Shown piece after piece: positions 1-11,790 of a DNA stretch of 64,000 nucleotides (its first letter is position 1; the number at the start of each line of letters is the position of its first letter). Below the pieces are notes generated by a model. That model saw only the letters and a program-made list of their open reading frames with translations. It was not told the origin of the DNA and did no database searches. The stretch spans positions 5,520,585 through 5,584,584 of the forward strand of contig NC_052399.1 of NCBI RefSeq assembly GCF_009389715.1, in the 5' to 3' direction. A program made the translations under genes and the position numbers. This stretch comes from Phoenix dactylifera (taxonomy: Eukaryota; Streptophyta; Magnoliopsida; Arecales; Arecaceae).

Positions 1-695
1 TTTATTGATTTTTAAAATCCGCGTGACTATAGTCTAGGCCCCGCCAATGGGATGATACGTTGGCCCTGTCGACTTGTACTGAGGAACTAGTTCCGACACC
101 GCGACCACCGGTGATAGAATAGTGGCGGCACAGGGGTGCATTTTGCTCTTCGGAGCGGCTCGGTGGAGCGTGAAATTGGCACCAGGGGGTGCGGCACAGT
201 GGTGCGTTGGCTCAGTGGAGCGGCTCTTCGGAGAGTTGTATTGGCATATCGATGTAACCATGCCACTGGGTGATGTGGCCGTAGTCATGCGGTTGAGCTA
301 TTTTGAGTCTCGGATCGGGTTTACGGATTATCGTGTGGATTTTTGGATTCATGAGTTTAGCTGCTTTTTATATGCATCATGACATGTTATATGACGACTT
401 TATTGCATGATGTTGCCTACTGAGCTGTTAGCTCACTCCTATTATTTACATTTTTGTAGGTGATGACATATGATGTATAGGGATTGCAGGATGGAGTGAT
501 CATGATGTATTTAGCTAGTAGATATGGACTTTTTTTTGACATATGTATATGTGGACATTTGATATGAAAACTGAAATTTATTTTTATTTAGTTATTGATG
601 TTGGATCTGATTTATCTGCCTTGCGTGCCTGCGGGGTCCGCCCTACGGTGCGCGGCATCTGCTCGTGCCCCGGGCCCCGGGTTCGGGGCGTGACA
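1..695 (+). mobile_element. 3' part of an LTR (Ty3/gypsy family also present at 57194-64000), solo LTR or 3' LTR
   Basis: The sequence aligns almost base for base with 58761-59518, the 3' third of the 5' LTR of the retroelement at the other end of the window. Both copies end in the same GC-rich stretch and the terminal bases TGACA. Here the LTR is followed at 696 by ordinary AT-rich DNA rather than by a primer binding site, so this is the right end of an element (3' LTR or solo LTR) on the + strand. The first five bases after it (agatt, 696-700) are the candidate right half of a target duplication; the left half lies outside the window. Relative to the 59-kb copy it carries one, not two, copies of a 52-bp unit. 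The ORFs crossing it are LTR sequence, not genes. Confidence 0.85.
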
Positions 696-833
696 AGATT
701 GATGTTCAATAAGTTGGGCTACATGGGTTAAGCTAACTCAGAATATAAAAATTCCTTTTATATATAGAATTAATGTTCGACGAACTCCATTAAATGAACT
801 GGACTAAATCTAAACATTAAAAAAAATAAAAAA

Positions 834-929
<96 letters not shown>

Positions 930-1303
930 TCGGGTTGGGTCGAGCCGGTTCGATTTGAATGTGTACTTATATATACAAATGGGTTATGTTGAGTCGTGTC
1001 GGATCAAATTAGTTTGAATTGGTTTTTTTTGAAAACTTGAACAGACTTAAATCAAATTTTTTGGCGATTTGGTTGGTTTTGTGCACACTCTTATTCCCTG
1101 CTATAATAAATATGGTTGATCCGGTTTTAGTCATTTTTTTTCTAAAACTTAAAATTGAAAGTTTTACCAATTTTTTCAATTCTAAAAACCTTCAAATCAA
1201 AAGCAAACCAAAAATGTAAAAAACCGTCTTAATTCGAATCAAAATGATTGATTTTACTGTTTGATCGATTTTATTGCACACCCCAAGCATTATAAGTTGC
1301 TAT
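696..1303. other. AT-rich intergenic DNA with no gene
   Basis: No coding signal. It holds the TA microsatellite described separately and, after it, pyrimidine-rich sequence with scattered gggttgggtcgag-type motifs of the kind often found in degraded DNA transposons. No paired ends or target duplication could be found for those motifs. Confidence 0.6.
836..926. repeat. (TA)n microsatellite, about 45 units
   Basis: An uninterrupted run of alternating T and A about 91 bases long. It can fold on itself on either strand and should be highly variable in length between individuals. Confidence 0.97.
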
Positions 1304-1311
1304 AATATATA

Positions 1312-2379
1312 CAGAGCCGGTCCGAGCATTAGGTGATCGAGGCGGTCGTCTAAGACCTCGGGCCAATAACCAAGGAAGCAAAGGCCCCTAGCCAATGACC
1401 AAAAGAAAGTAAAGGCCCCATATAAAACGGGAGCAGGAGCTGGCTACGAGTCTTCCCCCTCGATGGAAGGGACGTGGAGAGAGTTTTCTGGCCTGCAGAG
1501 GGGCAATTTGGGAAGTTGGGGACAGTAGTTTTGTTTTGGGTGGAAAGAAAGAGGGAGGAGGGATTTGGTTGGCTTGATACACGTCTGAAGCCACTCGTAT
1601 CTTTCATCCCTTCTCTTTTTTTGGTTTTGGTCTTGGTTTTCCTTCCCTCACATTACTCCTGATCCAGCTGGGCCATCAGGAAGAAAGGGGGATTGGAAAT
1701 GGACTTCTTGGAGGGTGGAGATTCTTTTAATTTTCTCCTCTCGGTTTCTTCTCCCCTCTTGGTTGGTAGAGAGAGAAAAGGAGGGAGGTTGGAGATTGAA
1801 TGGCCGCGATGCCGTAATGTTGCAGTTGCTGCTTGGGTACTTGCTTGAAGGGGAGATGGTGGGATCTTCACACTCGTCATGTGTGAGTCGCCAATGTACC
1901 AAAAAAAAAAAAGAAAAAGAAAAAGAAAAAAGGAGATGGTGGGATGGGACTTTTATTAATTAGATGGAGTGAATTTCCCATAATGCCCCTACTTTCTCTT
2001 ATAGAGAGGTCCCTTTCGACAAATTCTTTCCTTTACCTTGACAATGAAGTGCCGTAGGATAACCTTTTCCATCCTGCTCTTGCTTGACATGGTAAACAGT
2101 ACTGCCAAGCATTATCTCAGTTATTTAATCAGTTTTATGAGCCTTCCTTTAGCATAATTACATTTTCATACCTCCATTCAAAAATTATATTAAAATAAAA
2201 AAACTTTTTATCCATCCTTGATGCATTCATGCATCTTTGTTGAAATAATGTATTTGATAACTATCTATTTTCATATCTTTTTCTAAAATATTTTATATTT
2301 ATTAAAAAAAATATTATTAAAAAAAAGATCTCATTCACTGAATCCGTCTTAGGCCTCCAAATGTATTGGGCCGCTCCTG
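1312..2379. mobile_element. Non-autonomous hAT-type DNA transposon, about 1.07 kb
   Basis: The left end reads CAGAGCCGGTCC and the right end, reverse-complemented, reads CAGGAGCGGCCC. Both resemble the CAGGGCCGGCCC termini common in plant hAT elements, and the similarity continues inward (a shared CTAAGAC-like block near 1350 and, inverted, near 2345). The element is flanked by an exact 8-bp direct repeat AATATATA (1304-1311 and 2380-2387), the duplication length typical of hAT insertion, although the site is low in complexity. The interior has no recognisable transposase: ORFs of 60-85 codons on both strands look like chance frames in a purine/pyrimidine-rich segment. It would need a transposase supplied in trans. 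The exact duplication suggests a fairly recent insertion or simple target sequence. Confidence 0.75.
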
Positions 2380-2387
2380 AATATATA

Positions 2388-4239
2388 TATTTTATCATTT
2401 CATATGATAGTTAGAACAGGCCTTTCATCTAATTCTCCTGGCAACAAGGTAACCGGCACTTGCACTTACACATGCATCGCGCCCAGAAAAAGTTACAGGC
2501 GAGGAGAACGGTGACCTTGCGGTCCTCCTCAGCTAAACAACTGGTCCACCGCGAAAGACTCCCATTCCAAGCCCACGGCTTTTTAATTGCTGGTCTTCCA
2601 CAACGAATCCGTCGCCATCCAGCGGCAATTAATTCCATCGTTTCTAATATTACTTAAATGTTGGCTTGAATCAAGCCTTCTAGGCCGTATCAATAGCTCT
2701 CAAAAAATATCTTTCAACCTTAGGTTCATCGCAGCTAATCTCGCCACACTACTTAAACCTTTCAATTCCTATTATTACTTGGAAAAATATATTGAATAGA
2801 ACTAATTAAGTACTTTTGTTAATTAGGTAATATTATTTTTGAAAGCAACTAATCCTAAGACAAAAAGCATTGGTCTCTGTTTAGCGTTTAGGCCCAAGAA
2901 AGGGGTACGAGAGGAAGAAAGCCCAATCCAGAAAGGTTTATTGCCACAACGCGTTGACTGGGACTCAGCACGATGCTTCATCAATCAATTTTTGAGTGCT
3001 TTTCTAGAAGCCGAACTTTTTTTTTTTTGAGTGTATTCTAGACGCCGAAGTTGAATCCCAAAATCTACAAATAATTGCAAGTCGTCGGTGTCTCCCGATT
3101 TATTTTTTTTTTAAAAAAAAAAAATAACGAGGTCGGCGTCAAACCAAACCGACCAATATTCTGTTCGTTATCTAATGGCTTAGACGTGGGTTTCTTTGTT
3201 ACCATTTTTGTTCCCTGATACATCAAAGTTTGCTATTTTGATCCTCCATCTATTTTTCGTTTTTGTAAAACGATCTATTGGTTTATTTTGTTGTATTCTC
3301 GTTCTCTATTTTGTTGGACTGCCTGAAAAAAAAAAAAAAGCTTGGTTGATCACGTGAATTGTTGCCTTCTAGAGCCTCTAATCAACGGTGATCACCAGAG
3401 AGCGAAAGCTGGATCAGCTTCCTTCTTGTCTTTCTGGTCAAGTTTTTCAATATATATATTTTAATAAATATTATACATGTATTTCTAGAAAAATTATATT
3501 CTACATCAAGTGTGTTGGATGGCGGATGGAGGACCCAGAACTTTACTCCCACATTGAAAGAGTAGCGGAAATGATTGTTCCTTATAAGGAGGGACCACTC
3601 CTTTCCTCCCACAGGGCTCTTTTAAGAAGGACAAAATCGTGAGAAAAATATTGCCCATAATGTAAAGCACGTGCGTACTTCCCAAAGTGGAGAATATTAC
3701 TCATCAAGAGCTGCGCACAATGTAAAGCACATGCATACTTTTCCAAAGCGGACAATATCTTTGGTCGAGACACAGTTACTTTTTCGCTCTAGCAAAGTGC
3801 ACCGTACTATTTTTTTTTTTTTTTTTTTTGCCTCTTCTATTATGCGATCATTTTGGTGATTAGCATGGTGCATGGTTATGTTGGTGCGGGCAGTGTAGGG
3901 TATCGCTTCATTGGACACTGACAGTTATGCCTTTCTTCTGCATATGGTAGAAGTCGACGTATTATACTTGGATACAATGTCCAAGAAAAGTTGGAATCGA
4001 GTAATCGACCAGAAATCCGAGAGCACAAGTCCTCCCTGCATTCCTGGTCCATACAAGTAGGCGTCGGAATCTTGCTGACGTTTACCATTCCGTGTCTAAT
4101 AAATATTAAATAATAACACGACTTCTCCCATCCCCATTTGCCTCCTCCCACCTTTCGGCTCCCACCAAGCTCCGGCACCCTGCTCCCTCTATGAAGTCTC
4201 CCTCGCTCTAGTGATTCAAGCAATAAGGGGAAGTCATCC
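2388..4239. other. Intergenic DNA and promoter/5' leader of the GT14 gene
   Basis: No convincing gene. Short frames here have no family resemblance. The stretch contains homopolymer A/T runs, a 60-bp direct duplication with a G-box (3655-3772), and, in the last 100 bases, a C/T-rich stretch likely to be the 5' untranslated leader of the gene starting at 4240. An AT-rich TATTAAATAA-like segment near 4104-4113 could act as a TATA element but this is weak. Confidence 0.5.
3655..3772. repeat. Two imperfect 60-bp direct repeats, first copy with a G-box
   Basis: The block beginning cataatgtaaagcacgtgcg recurs exactly 60 bases later as cacaatgtaaagcacatgca, and similarity continues through the following Ccaaag and aatat motifs. 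The first copy holds the palindromic G-box CACGTG at 3668-3673; the second has CACATG, which is an E-box but no longer a G-box. The pair lies about 470-580 bases upstream of the GT14 start codon and may be part of its promoter. Confidence 0.7.
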
Positions 4240-6104
4240 ATGAAGAACCAGCAGCCAAAACAATCTGCACGTCCTTCCATGCTCTCTCCTTCCAGCTCCC
4301 AACTCTTCCGATGTCTCCCAAACTTCCTTGTCTTTGGCCTCGGCCTGGCCCTCGGGTGCATCTCCAGCTTCTATCTCAAAACCATCCCCTTCCCTCTCCT
4401 AGCATCCAAAATCTCCTTCATCTCTTCTCCTCCATCTCCACCGCCGCCGCCGCCACCGTCGTTACAATTGCCGCCACCATCGCCGCAGCCAATCCTAAAT
4501 CTGACCTTCATGGCTAACGAGCGTGTGGGACTAAAGGGATATGTGGAGCCAGTCGAGGCCATGCATGACATGACCGACGAGGAATTGCTATGGAGGGCGT
4601 CGATGGTGCCGAGGATAAAGAACCATCCATTCCACCGAGTTCCTAAGGTTGCTTTCTTGTTCCTCACTAGGGGACCGCTTGCCTTCTCTCCACTATGGGA
4701 GAAGTTCTTCAAGGGACATGAAAGATTATATACAATCTACGTGCACGCCGATCCTTCCTTCAACGAGTCAGCACCGGAGGGCTCGGTGTTCCATGGCCGG
4801 AGAGTACCTAGCAAGGTCAGTTCCTATACCATGGTTTTTATCAATACCTGTCATGGTTAGCTTCTTTCAAGCCTTTCATTTCTTTACTCCATTATCGATA
4901 GCTTATATATGTGATCTTATTGCATGCCGGAGGTCACAAAGTATCCATATAGCTGATGCTAAATTGGCAAGGAGGTCATAGATCTCTTTGGTTGGACAAG
5001 GATGGCATTGAAGTAAACGAATTTTAATTGAGTGTGAAATATCGATCGGAGAGGCTTCGAATAGAAAGCCAAGCATGAGTGGAAAAAGTCGGTCTTGGCG
5101 CATGGTGTAATAATTTCAACGAAATCCAGCCGCCCAGGACTTGACCAGGTTCCGTCGAACCAAACACGGAAACCCACCGCTTTTGTATTGGACCTGACCT
5201 GACCTAACCAAACCAGGGCAATAGCCAAGCCATTCGCTTCCCTGGTCAGACATGACCGTTAGCACTTCTGCCACTGTACCTTGAATAATTTTTATACAGT
5301 TGCCTCCATCTCTGAAGAGCTACAGATCAAAACGAAAACATAATTACATGCTTGCCTTCAACCGTTGCTGCAGGGGAGCCATTCTCCCGTTATCCTAGCC
5401 CTTGTGAAATCGATTCCAAATAGGGGAATGAGGTGTTTTGGGGCACCCTGTCTTGTAGATGAAATGTTCCTTAGACCCACCTAATGTTGGCTTGGCAACT
5501 CGATCGGTGTTCAACCATTATACCCCTATCATGCTGGTTCTCACAACTCACCCATTCGAGTGAGTCACTCACATTTCCTCATGCTACATGACAAGAAGAA
5601 ACTGTCTAAAGAATAACTGTTAGGAGGAGGATCTAGTCGGAGTTGCTTGGAAGCTTGGGGGAATGGCAACGACGGATCTTTTCGACATCCTCTATGCTCT
5701 TTCTCTCCCCCTTCCTTGTAAAATCTTGCGAATGCTAAATGAAGCTGGATGGTTTGCCATGCATCATTTACGTAAAAAAGATGGTTAGGACAAGGAGTTT
5801 TTTATCTTTAATGCTTTACGACTATAGAAAGTAGAACCTTTGTCATATATTATTTATTGTTTTGTCGTTTTCAGATAGTGTGCTATTCTTAGTGTTCTAA
5901 ACATATATTTCGTCACTCACCTTGTCTATGCATTTCACATTTGCTTATCACTAGTTCCCTCATTTGCCTCTCCACTTATACATGCATCCATGCAATTAAG
6001 CATGTCAACTGAATGGATAGAATCATGTTGGGGCATGCATGATCTTGCTTATCTATCCATGTATCTTACTATATATTTGCGTTCCCCCCCAAGCTGAATG
6101 CCTC

Positions 6105-6154
<50 letters not shown>

Positions 6155-9106
6155 GCTCCCTGTGGTCAGGCTTAGATCCGCTCGACATGGCTTAAGTTGT
6201 GGATTTCAAGCTTGAAATCGTGATGGGCCGGGCTCAAGCCTGCCAAAATATAGGACTCGGATCCGAAGGACCCAGCCCGGCCCACAAATGCTTGGATACA
6301 TAACCACCATATTCTTTTTTTTTTCAAAAAAAAAAAACTGAGAAATGCGAAAGCATCTTGCTTATGGCATTAGCCTCCTAGATAGCAAATGGCTTGATCT
6401 TTGTTCTGATTTTTTTTTTTTTTTGAGTTAATTGATCTTAAGCATACGGAGGGAGCATCTACGACTCGCTTTGTTTCTTCATCTCTCAAGCCTCTATAAA
6501 TTCTTATCCTCTACAAATTCTGCCTATATTCCTGTAGCTTCAGAGAAGATTCCAAAACAAAAAGGATCAGTAGAAGACTGAAAGTACCATCCGGATGGCA
6601 ACCTCTTAAAGAGGCATCTGTAGCCTTTTGTCCTATCGTAGGTAACAAAAAATTACAACAACAGAGAAATTGATAGCAGAGAGACATTGACGATAAGTCT
6701 ATACATGACGTGGTGAGATCACATCACGCGGGAAAGCTATTCTCCTTCAACAAGGAGTAGTAGGCCATCTTCAAATCCCATGTTCTAGTTTTCCTAAACA
6801 GCTTCAACAAATCACCTTGGTCACTTTCATCTCACATTACACTAATGGGGCACCCATGCTATAGGGACCACTTGGTATTCTTTCACACAGATTTCCACAC
6901 CACATGGCCAGAGCAGTAGCACCTTTCCAAAGAACAAAATTTTCTTCTAAGCTGAGTTCTTATAACTTACAGAAAGATCTCATCCAAGTACCACTATATA
7001 CCTGTTCAGAGATAGACCTACGCCGCAGTCCTTCGCTCAAGAGCGTAGTGAAAGGACAGAGGAACCCGAGCTGGAGAGAACCTTTAAACCCACTCCCCCT
7101 GCTTCTTTCTCAACAATGGGGGCAGACATACCAATACATGATATTAGGACTAGAACCCGGTTAGAAGAATCTATGAGACTTGAAGAAGAAAACTTATTGC
7201 TCGCCGTCGCCACCAAAAAAAACTCTGTTTCTCTAAAGATCCATATGGACATGTATTTAGTCTCACATCGGCTATGCATTGAGTAAGTTTTAAGAGTTCA
7301 TGCGGAACCACAGAATCCAAACAATATTTTCCGGTTAGTATTTTTTGGGGATTTTACAGCACGAGCTCATTGAAGCCGACCATGAGGCGATTATAGTGCT
7401 TGAACTTTTAACCTAACAAGGATGTCAAGATTTTAATGAGAAAAGTATATAAGGATCCAGATGTGTGTTTAGTTTCACTGTGGCCATACACATAATAGAT
7501 ATTGGGTACTTATACAAAGCTGAGAAACAAATAATAACTTTTATGGATGCCACTTCCGGTAACCATGACTGGCCATTGCTGCCAGTTTGTTGGTCGGTGG
7601 ATTCCGGCGGACATCGGGATTCAAGAATTGAACAGGTGGGGCTACTGCCGATGCCGGTTCAGCTGGGAAATCGAGTTGTAGGAGGCGAATGCGATGACGT
7701 TGTTGCTGTCTGGGTGATTGGATCAATGTAATGGAAAGAGATTAGACTGCAAGTAGTTGCAGAATGTGTACCGAAAACGCTTGCTTTTGCAGGATGGCGG
7801 ATGGCGGGCACGGAGTGAGATTCGTCTCCTTGTGCTCTTCCCCTGATGCAGGATTAGAAGAGTGTAAATCACGGAAATGTCGAATCTCATCCACTGCTTC
7901 CCATCAACCATCAAGTAACTGCTATCTAGTAGTCACAAGTAGTCGCAGTTTAGACCAATTCCCATTTACTAAAGTTTGTTCTATAATTTAGGATCTTTCG
8001 GCACAGTTGCCGGTTTCCAGTTTTTTAAATTTCATTCTCGTCTAGTTATCCCTTTTGCTTTTAGTTTTTGTAAAATATTTTAAAAAAATTTTGAAAAAAA
8101 AAAGTGAAACTTTTCTGGGGCACCTTTCACTTTTTTATATATATATATATATAAAAAAAAAGCCATCCATGACCATCCCCACCACCGTCCTCGGCACACC
8201 TGCCACCACCGCCGTCAGCCGGTGCTACGATCTAAGTGACTGTCGAACCAGTTTTGAACTTATGCTTTCAAAAGAAAATAGCAATTCATTGCGGTTTTCA
8301 TGAAAAACGGAAATTGGATATTACTCTTGAATTTCCAACATGTTTGCATCAATTTGTTGTTAGCTTGGTATTAATTTCATTCATATTCTTATGAAAGCAT
8401 TCATTTAGAATTAATTTCATTGATTCTTTTCCATAAGATATTACTCTTCTAATCGATGCAGGTGGTGAAGTGGGGGCAATTAAGCATGATGGAAGCTGAA
8501 CGCCGCCTATTAGCTAATGCCCTACTAGACTTCTCAAACCAGCGCTTCATCCTCCTTTCCGAATCATGCATTCCTCTCTTCAACTTCTCCACCATCTACT
8601 CCTACCTCATTAACTCCACCAAAACCTATGTCAGTTCCTTCGATGACCGGGGGCCCAACGGTCGTGGTCGATACAATATTAGAATGAAACCACAAGTGAA
8701 GTTGCAGGAATGGCGCAAAGGCTCTCAGTGGTTTGAGGTGGACCGGGACCTCGCAATTGAGATAATTTCTGATGAAAAATATTTCCCGGTCTTTAAGAAA
8801 TACTGCAAGCGCTCATGCTACGTAGACGAACATTATCTGCCAACGTTTGTGAGCATGAGATTTTGGTGGAGAAATTCAAACAGGAGCTTGACTCGGGTTG
8901 ATTGGTCAAAAGGAGGGCCACACCCAGCTAGGTTTGGAAGATTGGATGTGACTATTGAGTTACTGGAGAGGATGAGAAATGGGAGTACATGCAAATATAA
9001 TGGCAGGACTACTAACGTTTGCTTCTTATTTGCTCGGAAGTTCTTACCAAACTCCTTGACTAGGTTGATGAGATTTGCTCCAAAAGTCATGGGCTTTCAA
9101 ACTTAG
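4240..9106 (+). CDS. GT14-family (BC10/DUF266-like, core-2/I-branching type) glycosyltransferase, 2 exons, 406 aa
   Basis: Exon 1 is 4240-4815 (192 codons) and exon 2 is 8462-9106; the donor AAG|GTCAGT and acceptor GATGCAG join in phase 0. The protein is a type II Golgi membrane protein by layout: short cytosolic N terminus, membrane anchor at about residues 28-46, proline-rich stem (about 64-84), then the GT14 domain from about residue 136 to the end. Family hallmarks are [18 protein letters not shown], the [16 protein letters not shown] block, [24 protein letters not shown] and [10 protein letters not shown]. 406 aa is normal for plant members. Rice BC10, a family member, affects cell-wall strength; the donor sugar and acceptor here cannot be told from sequence. 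The start codon has a weak context (T at -3) but is the first ATG of a frame that begins just before the membrane anchor. No break is seen. Confidence 0.9.
4816..8461 (+). other. Intron of the GT14 gene (3,646 bp)
   Basis: GT-AG intron in phase 0. It contains a CT microsatellite (6109-6151), several A and T homopolymers, and a TA run near 8140. A short block near 7258-7275 (tctcacatcggctatgcatt) resembles the cccacatcgg motif near the start of some plant LTRs, but no paired LTR was found. No gene is supported inside; the ORFs of 60-90 codons have no family resemblance. Confidence 0.8.
6109..6151. repeat. (CT)n microsatellite in the GT14 intron
   Basis: About 21 perfect CT units following a short cctcctcctc stretch. 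A likely length-polymorphic marker. Confidence 0.95.
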
Positions 9107-9257
9107 GAGATCCGTCAAGGATGATTCTTTTTAAGGAAGAGTAGCTTGCACAGGGGAAGTTTTTTCTAACCACATTTTTTGCAATTGTTGTAATGAAGAA
9201 ACCTAAATTAAGGTTGTTCTCAAAAGATGGTGTTCTTTCTTCTTCTTTTTTTTGGTG

Positions 9258-9263
9258 AATAAA
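9258..9263 (+). terminator. Poly(A) signal of the GT14 gene
   Basis: An AATAAA hexamer lies about 150 bases after the stop codon, preceded by a T-rich stretch, which is the usual arrangement for a plant 3' untranslated region. No transcript evidence is available. Confidence 0.4.
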
Positions 9264-11024
9264 GATAGTGTTCTTAGAAAGCACCAGGTTTGTGATTAAT
9301 TTTTTCATCTCGTGGATCCTCTGTCGGCAGCACGCGGCGAGCACGACGCTGTGCTTTTTCCTTCTTTTTTTTTCTTTTTGGTGTACTGCTCATCGTCGAA
9401 CATATTTTATATTATATTTATTTTTATAAAAACATAAAAATAATAAGGATCCAAGGTTTTTGTGCACGTCCTCCCTAAAATAATAAAAATATAAAAATAA
9501 TAAATTATTATTTATGAATACTTTACTAGATTTTATTGGAGTCTCTAAAATATGGTACTATCTTGTATGATTATGCTACAAAATAATTCCCATTTACTAT
9601 ATTTAAATCAGTTTTATATATTTTCTAAATGGGAAAAAGGAAAAATGCGGGAGAACAAAAAATCGCATTTTATTTTGAGAATGTTAAGTGATTTTTTTTT
9701 TTGATACAACGGTGGCTCACATACGATGGATGTGAATGCGACCACCAAAATTAGAAAGCAAAATACTACCTACCGAATTTGGCACCGGCGCATGATCTGT
9801 TCAAATGAAGCCTTCAGAATGGTGAGCCGCAAAGGATGCCATTCAGTTTGCTGCACCGTTCGCCTCCTAGTAGACGTGTGTAGGCTGATGGAATGCGCTG
9901 CCTCGTGGGTGATTAATATAAAAGTATTGCGAAAAAATGGGCATGCTTACAATATTGTGTCAAGAGGTTCCGGCTGCTTACGTCCGTCACGGTGAATACG
10001 TGAATACAATGTTCCTCTCATCCAAAAGTTTGTTATAATGCTGCCAAGCAAAAAATATATCAAACTTTGTTTACCCGATGACCATTGACTACCCCCTACA
10101 AAAGCTGAAATCTATTATACCCTTCAGAGAAGAGATTCGAATTGTACCGAAATAAAAAGAGAAAAGATTCGAAAGACAAGAAAGAGAATACAACAAAGGA
10201 AGTTAGCGACGTATATAGTTTTCCCTAGCTCTGTTTTTCAATATCCCTCGACTTCCCCGCACTCTCCCCCGAATACAAACGCCAGGTTTTCTTTTTTTTT
10301 CTTTTTCTTTACCTTCTCTCCGGATTCCAGAGCCCCTCCGGCAATGGCGTTCTGGTCACAGTGTAGCCCCCTTCATCTATGTTAATGCAGCTTTCAAGTA
10401 ATTTTATAGCAGTTTCCAATCTTTCCTATTTTACTGACAATAATTAGGCAAAAATGGACCGAACTTTAATGGATACTCCACACTCGCGCAAATCCAAAAA
10501 AATTTGCTTGCTTTGGTGTCTTGTCTCAATAAAATAATAAGTATGTAGTAGGGGTGTAAATGAGTCCGATCGAGTTGAACATGAGTAATCCTAACCCAAC
10601 TCGGTTTCTTGTTCGAGTATTATTTTTGGATCCAGATCCAACCAAATAGAACATCGGATCGGGTCGGGTCGGATCGGGTCCACAACTATAATTTTTGACC
10701 CAGCGTGTTATTCGGATCGGGTCGGGTCTATATATAACCCAGTCCTAACCAAAAAAATCGGGTCAGAATCGGATTTGAGTTGGGTTTGTTTGTTGGGGTC
10801 CGGGTCAGATTTGTTGTCAAGAAATAAAAGAAAAAACTAATCCAAGGAGCAACAAATATTAATGTAGTACAAAATTAGTCAAGATATACTAAAGAATCAC
10901 GAGACTAGCAAGCATCAACCAGTCTGGCTACAGAAAATACCATAACATATCTACTAACACAAACATCATATTTTACCATAACGATCAGATATCAAATTAT
11001 ACCCAAAAGAATCCCGATATAACG
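9264..11024. other. Intergenic DNA with no gene
   Basis: AT-rich sequence with homopolymers. A block at about 10555-10800 is dense in cgggtcgggtc-type motifs and begins taggggtgtaaatg, which resembles one end of a plant DNA transposon, but the opposite end was not found within the following kilobase. An 89-codon frame at 9726-9995 has no recognisable features. Confidence 0.5.
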
Positions 11025-11032
11025 ATTCACAT

Positions 11033-11566
11033 CAAGATCTGTTGTGCCGATACCAAACCTCGTACCGGTTGCCTAGCGGCACGGGTTGGTACGGCCCTGC
11101 GCCGTGCCATGTCAACCCAGCGTTGTGCCGTGTCGGCCCAGCACCGACACAATAGAGGCAGGAGAGTGGGAGAACGAGAAAGAGAGAGTGGAGGAGGGAG
11201 GGACAGAGAGAGGAAGGAAAAGAGAGGTTGGTCGAGGCCGGCCGACGGAGGCTGGGAGCCTCCTTGCGGAGGAGGCGGAGGCTGAGGGAAAACAGGGGAC
11301 CGGAGGTGGAGCCCCACCTCTGCGTCTCCCCGACCTTCGCTTCCTCTGTGCGAAGGCTCTCCGACCTCCGCCGGTCCCAGCCGGCCTCTCTTCCTTTCTC
11401 TTCCTCTTCCTCCTTTTTTATTTCTGTCTCTTTTCCTCTTTTTCCTTCTCCTTCTTTCTCTCTGGCTACGGCGTCTCGGTTTCAATGCCAGAACCGTTTG
11501 GGTCTACCGCTAGTACGGCTCAAAATGCTTCAAACCGAACGGTTGGAAACTGTTCCGCAGATCTTG
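11033..11566. mobile_element. GC-rich hAT-like MITE, about 534 bp
   Basis: The left end CAAGATCTG is repeated inverted as CAGATCTTG at the right end (11558-11566), and similarity continues inward to a CCAA and ACCGG/CGG-rich stretch. The flanks are an 8-bp imperfect direct repeat, attcacat (11025-11032) and atccacac (11567-11574), six of eight identical, as expected of an older hAT-type insertion. The interior is far richer in G+C than its surroundings and contains long GA- and CT-rich segments; these make 150-200 codon frames on both strands that are low complexity and show no domain. The ends and the ACCGG motif link it to the smaller element at 36293-36546. Confidence 0.5.
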
Positions 11567-11790
11567 ATCCACACCCATAAAAAGTACAGTTCAAAAATTT
11601 GTTGTTCGTTCCGGCCAGTCTTATGGATTGATTTACACTCAACTAGATATCCAAAGACATTTCGTAACGCCACTTTTCATCTTCCTTCTATTTCTTGTTC
11701 CCTATTTTTTGAACAATCGAGATACTCCAGAGCTATTCTAACTCTGAAACACAATGAACTGTGCTTTTGGAAAAGTGAATTTGCTTATTC

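Noticed and set aside
122..382. Frame at the left edge and its counterpart at 58864-59224
   Set aside because: Both are the same LTR segment; the reading frame changes with the 52-bp duplication, so it is not a conserved protein.
926..1290. gggttgggtcgagccggttcg motifs and paired gcacac segments
   Set aside because: Suggestive of a decayed transposon, but no matching ends could be established.
7250..7300. ctcacatcgg motif resembling the start of a TRIM/LTR
   Set aside because: Only one copy is seen and no primer site or paired LTR follows.
10551..10800. taggggtgtaaatg followed by repeated cgggtc motifs, resembling the end of a DNA transposon
   Set aside because: No inverted partner or target duplication was found downstream, so element boundaries cannot be supported.
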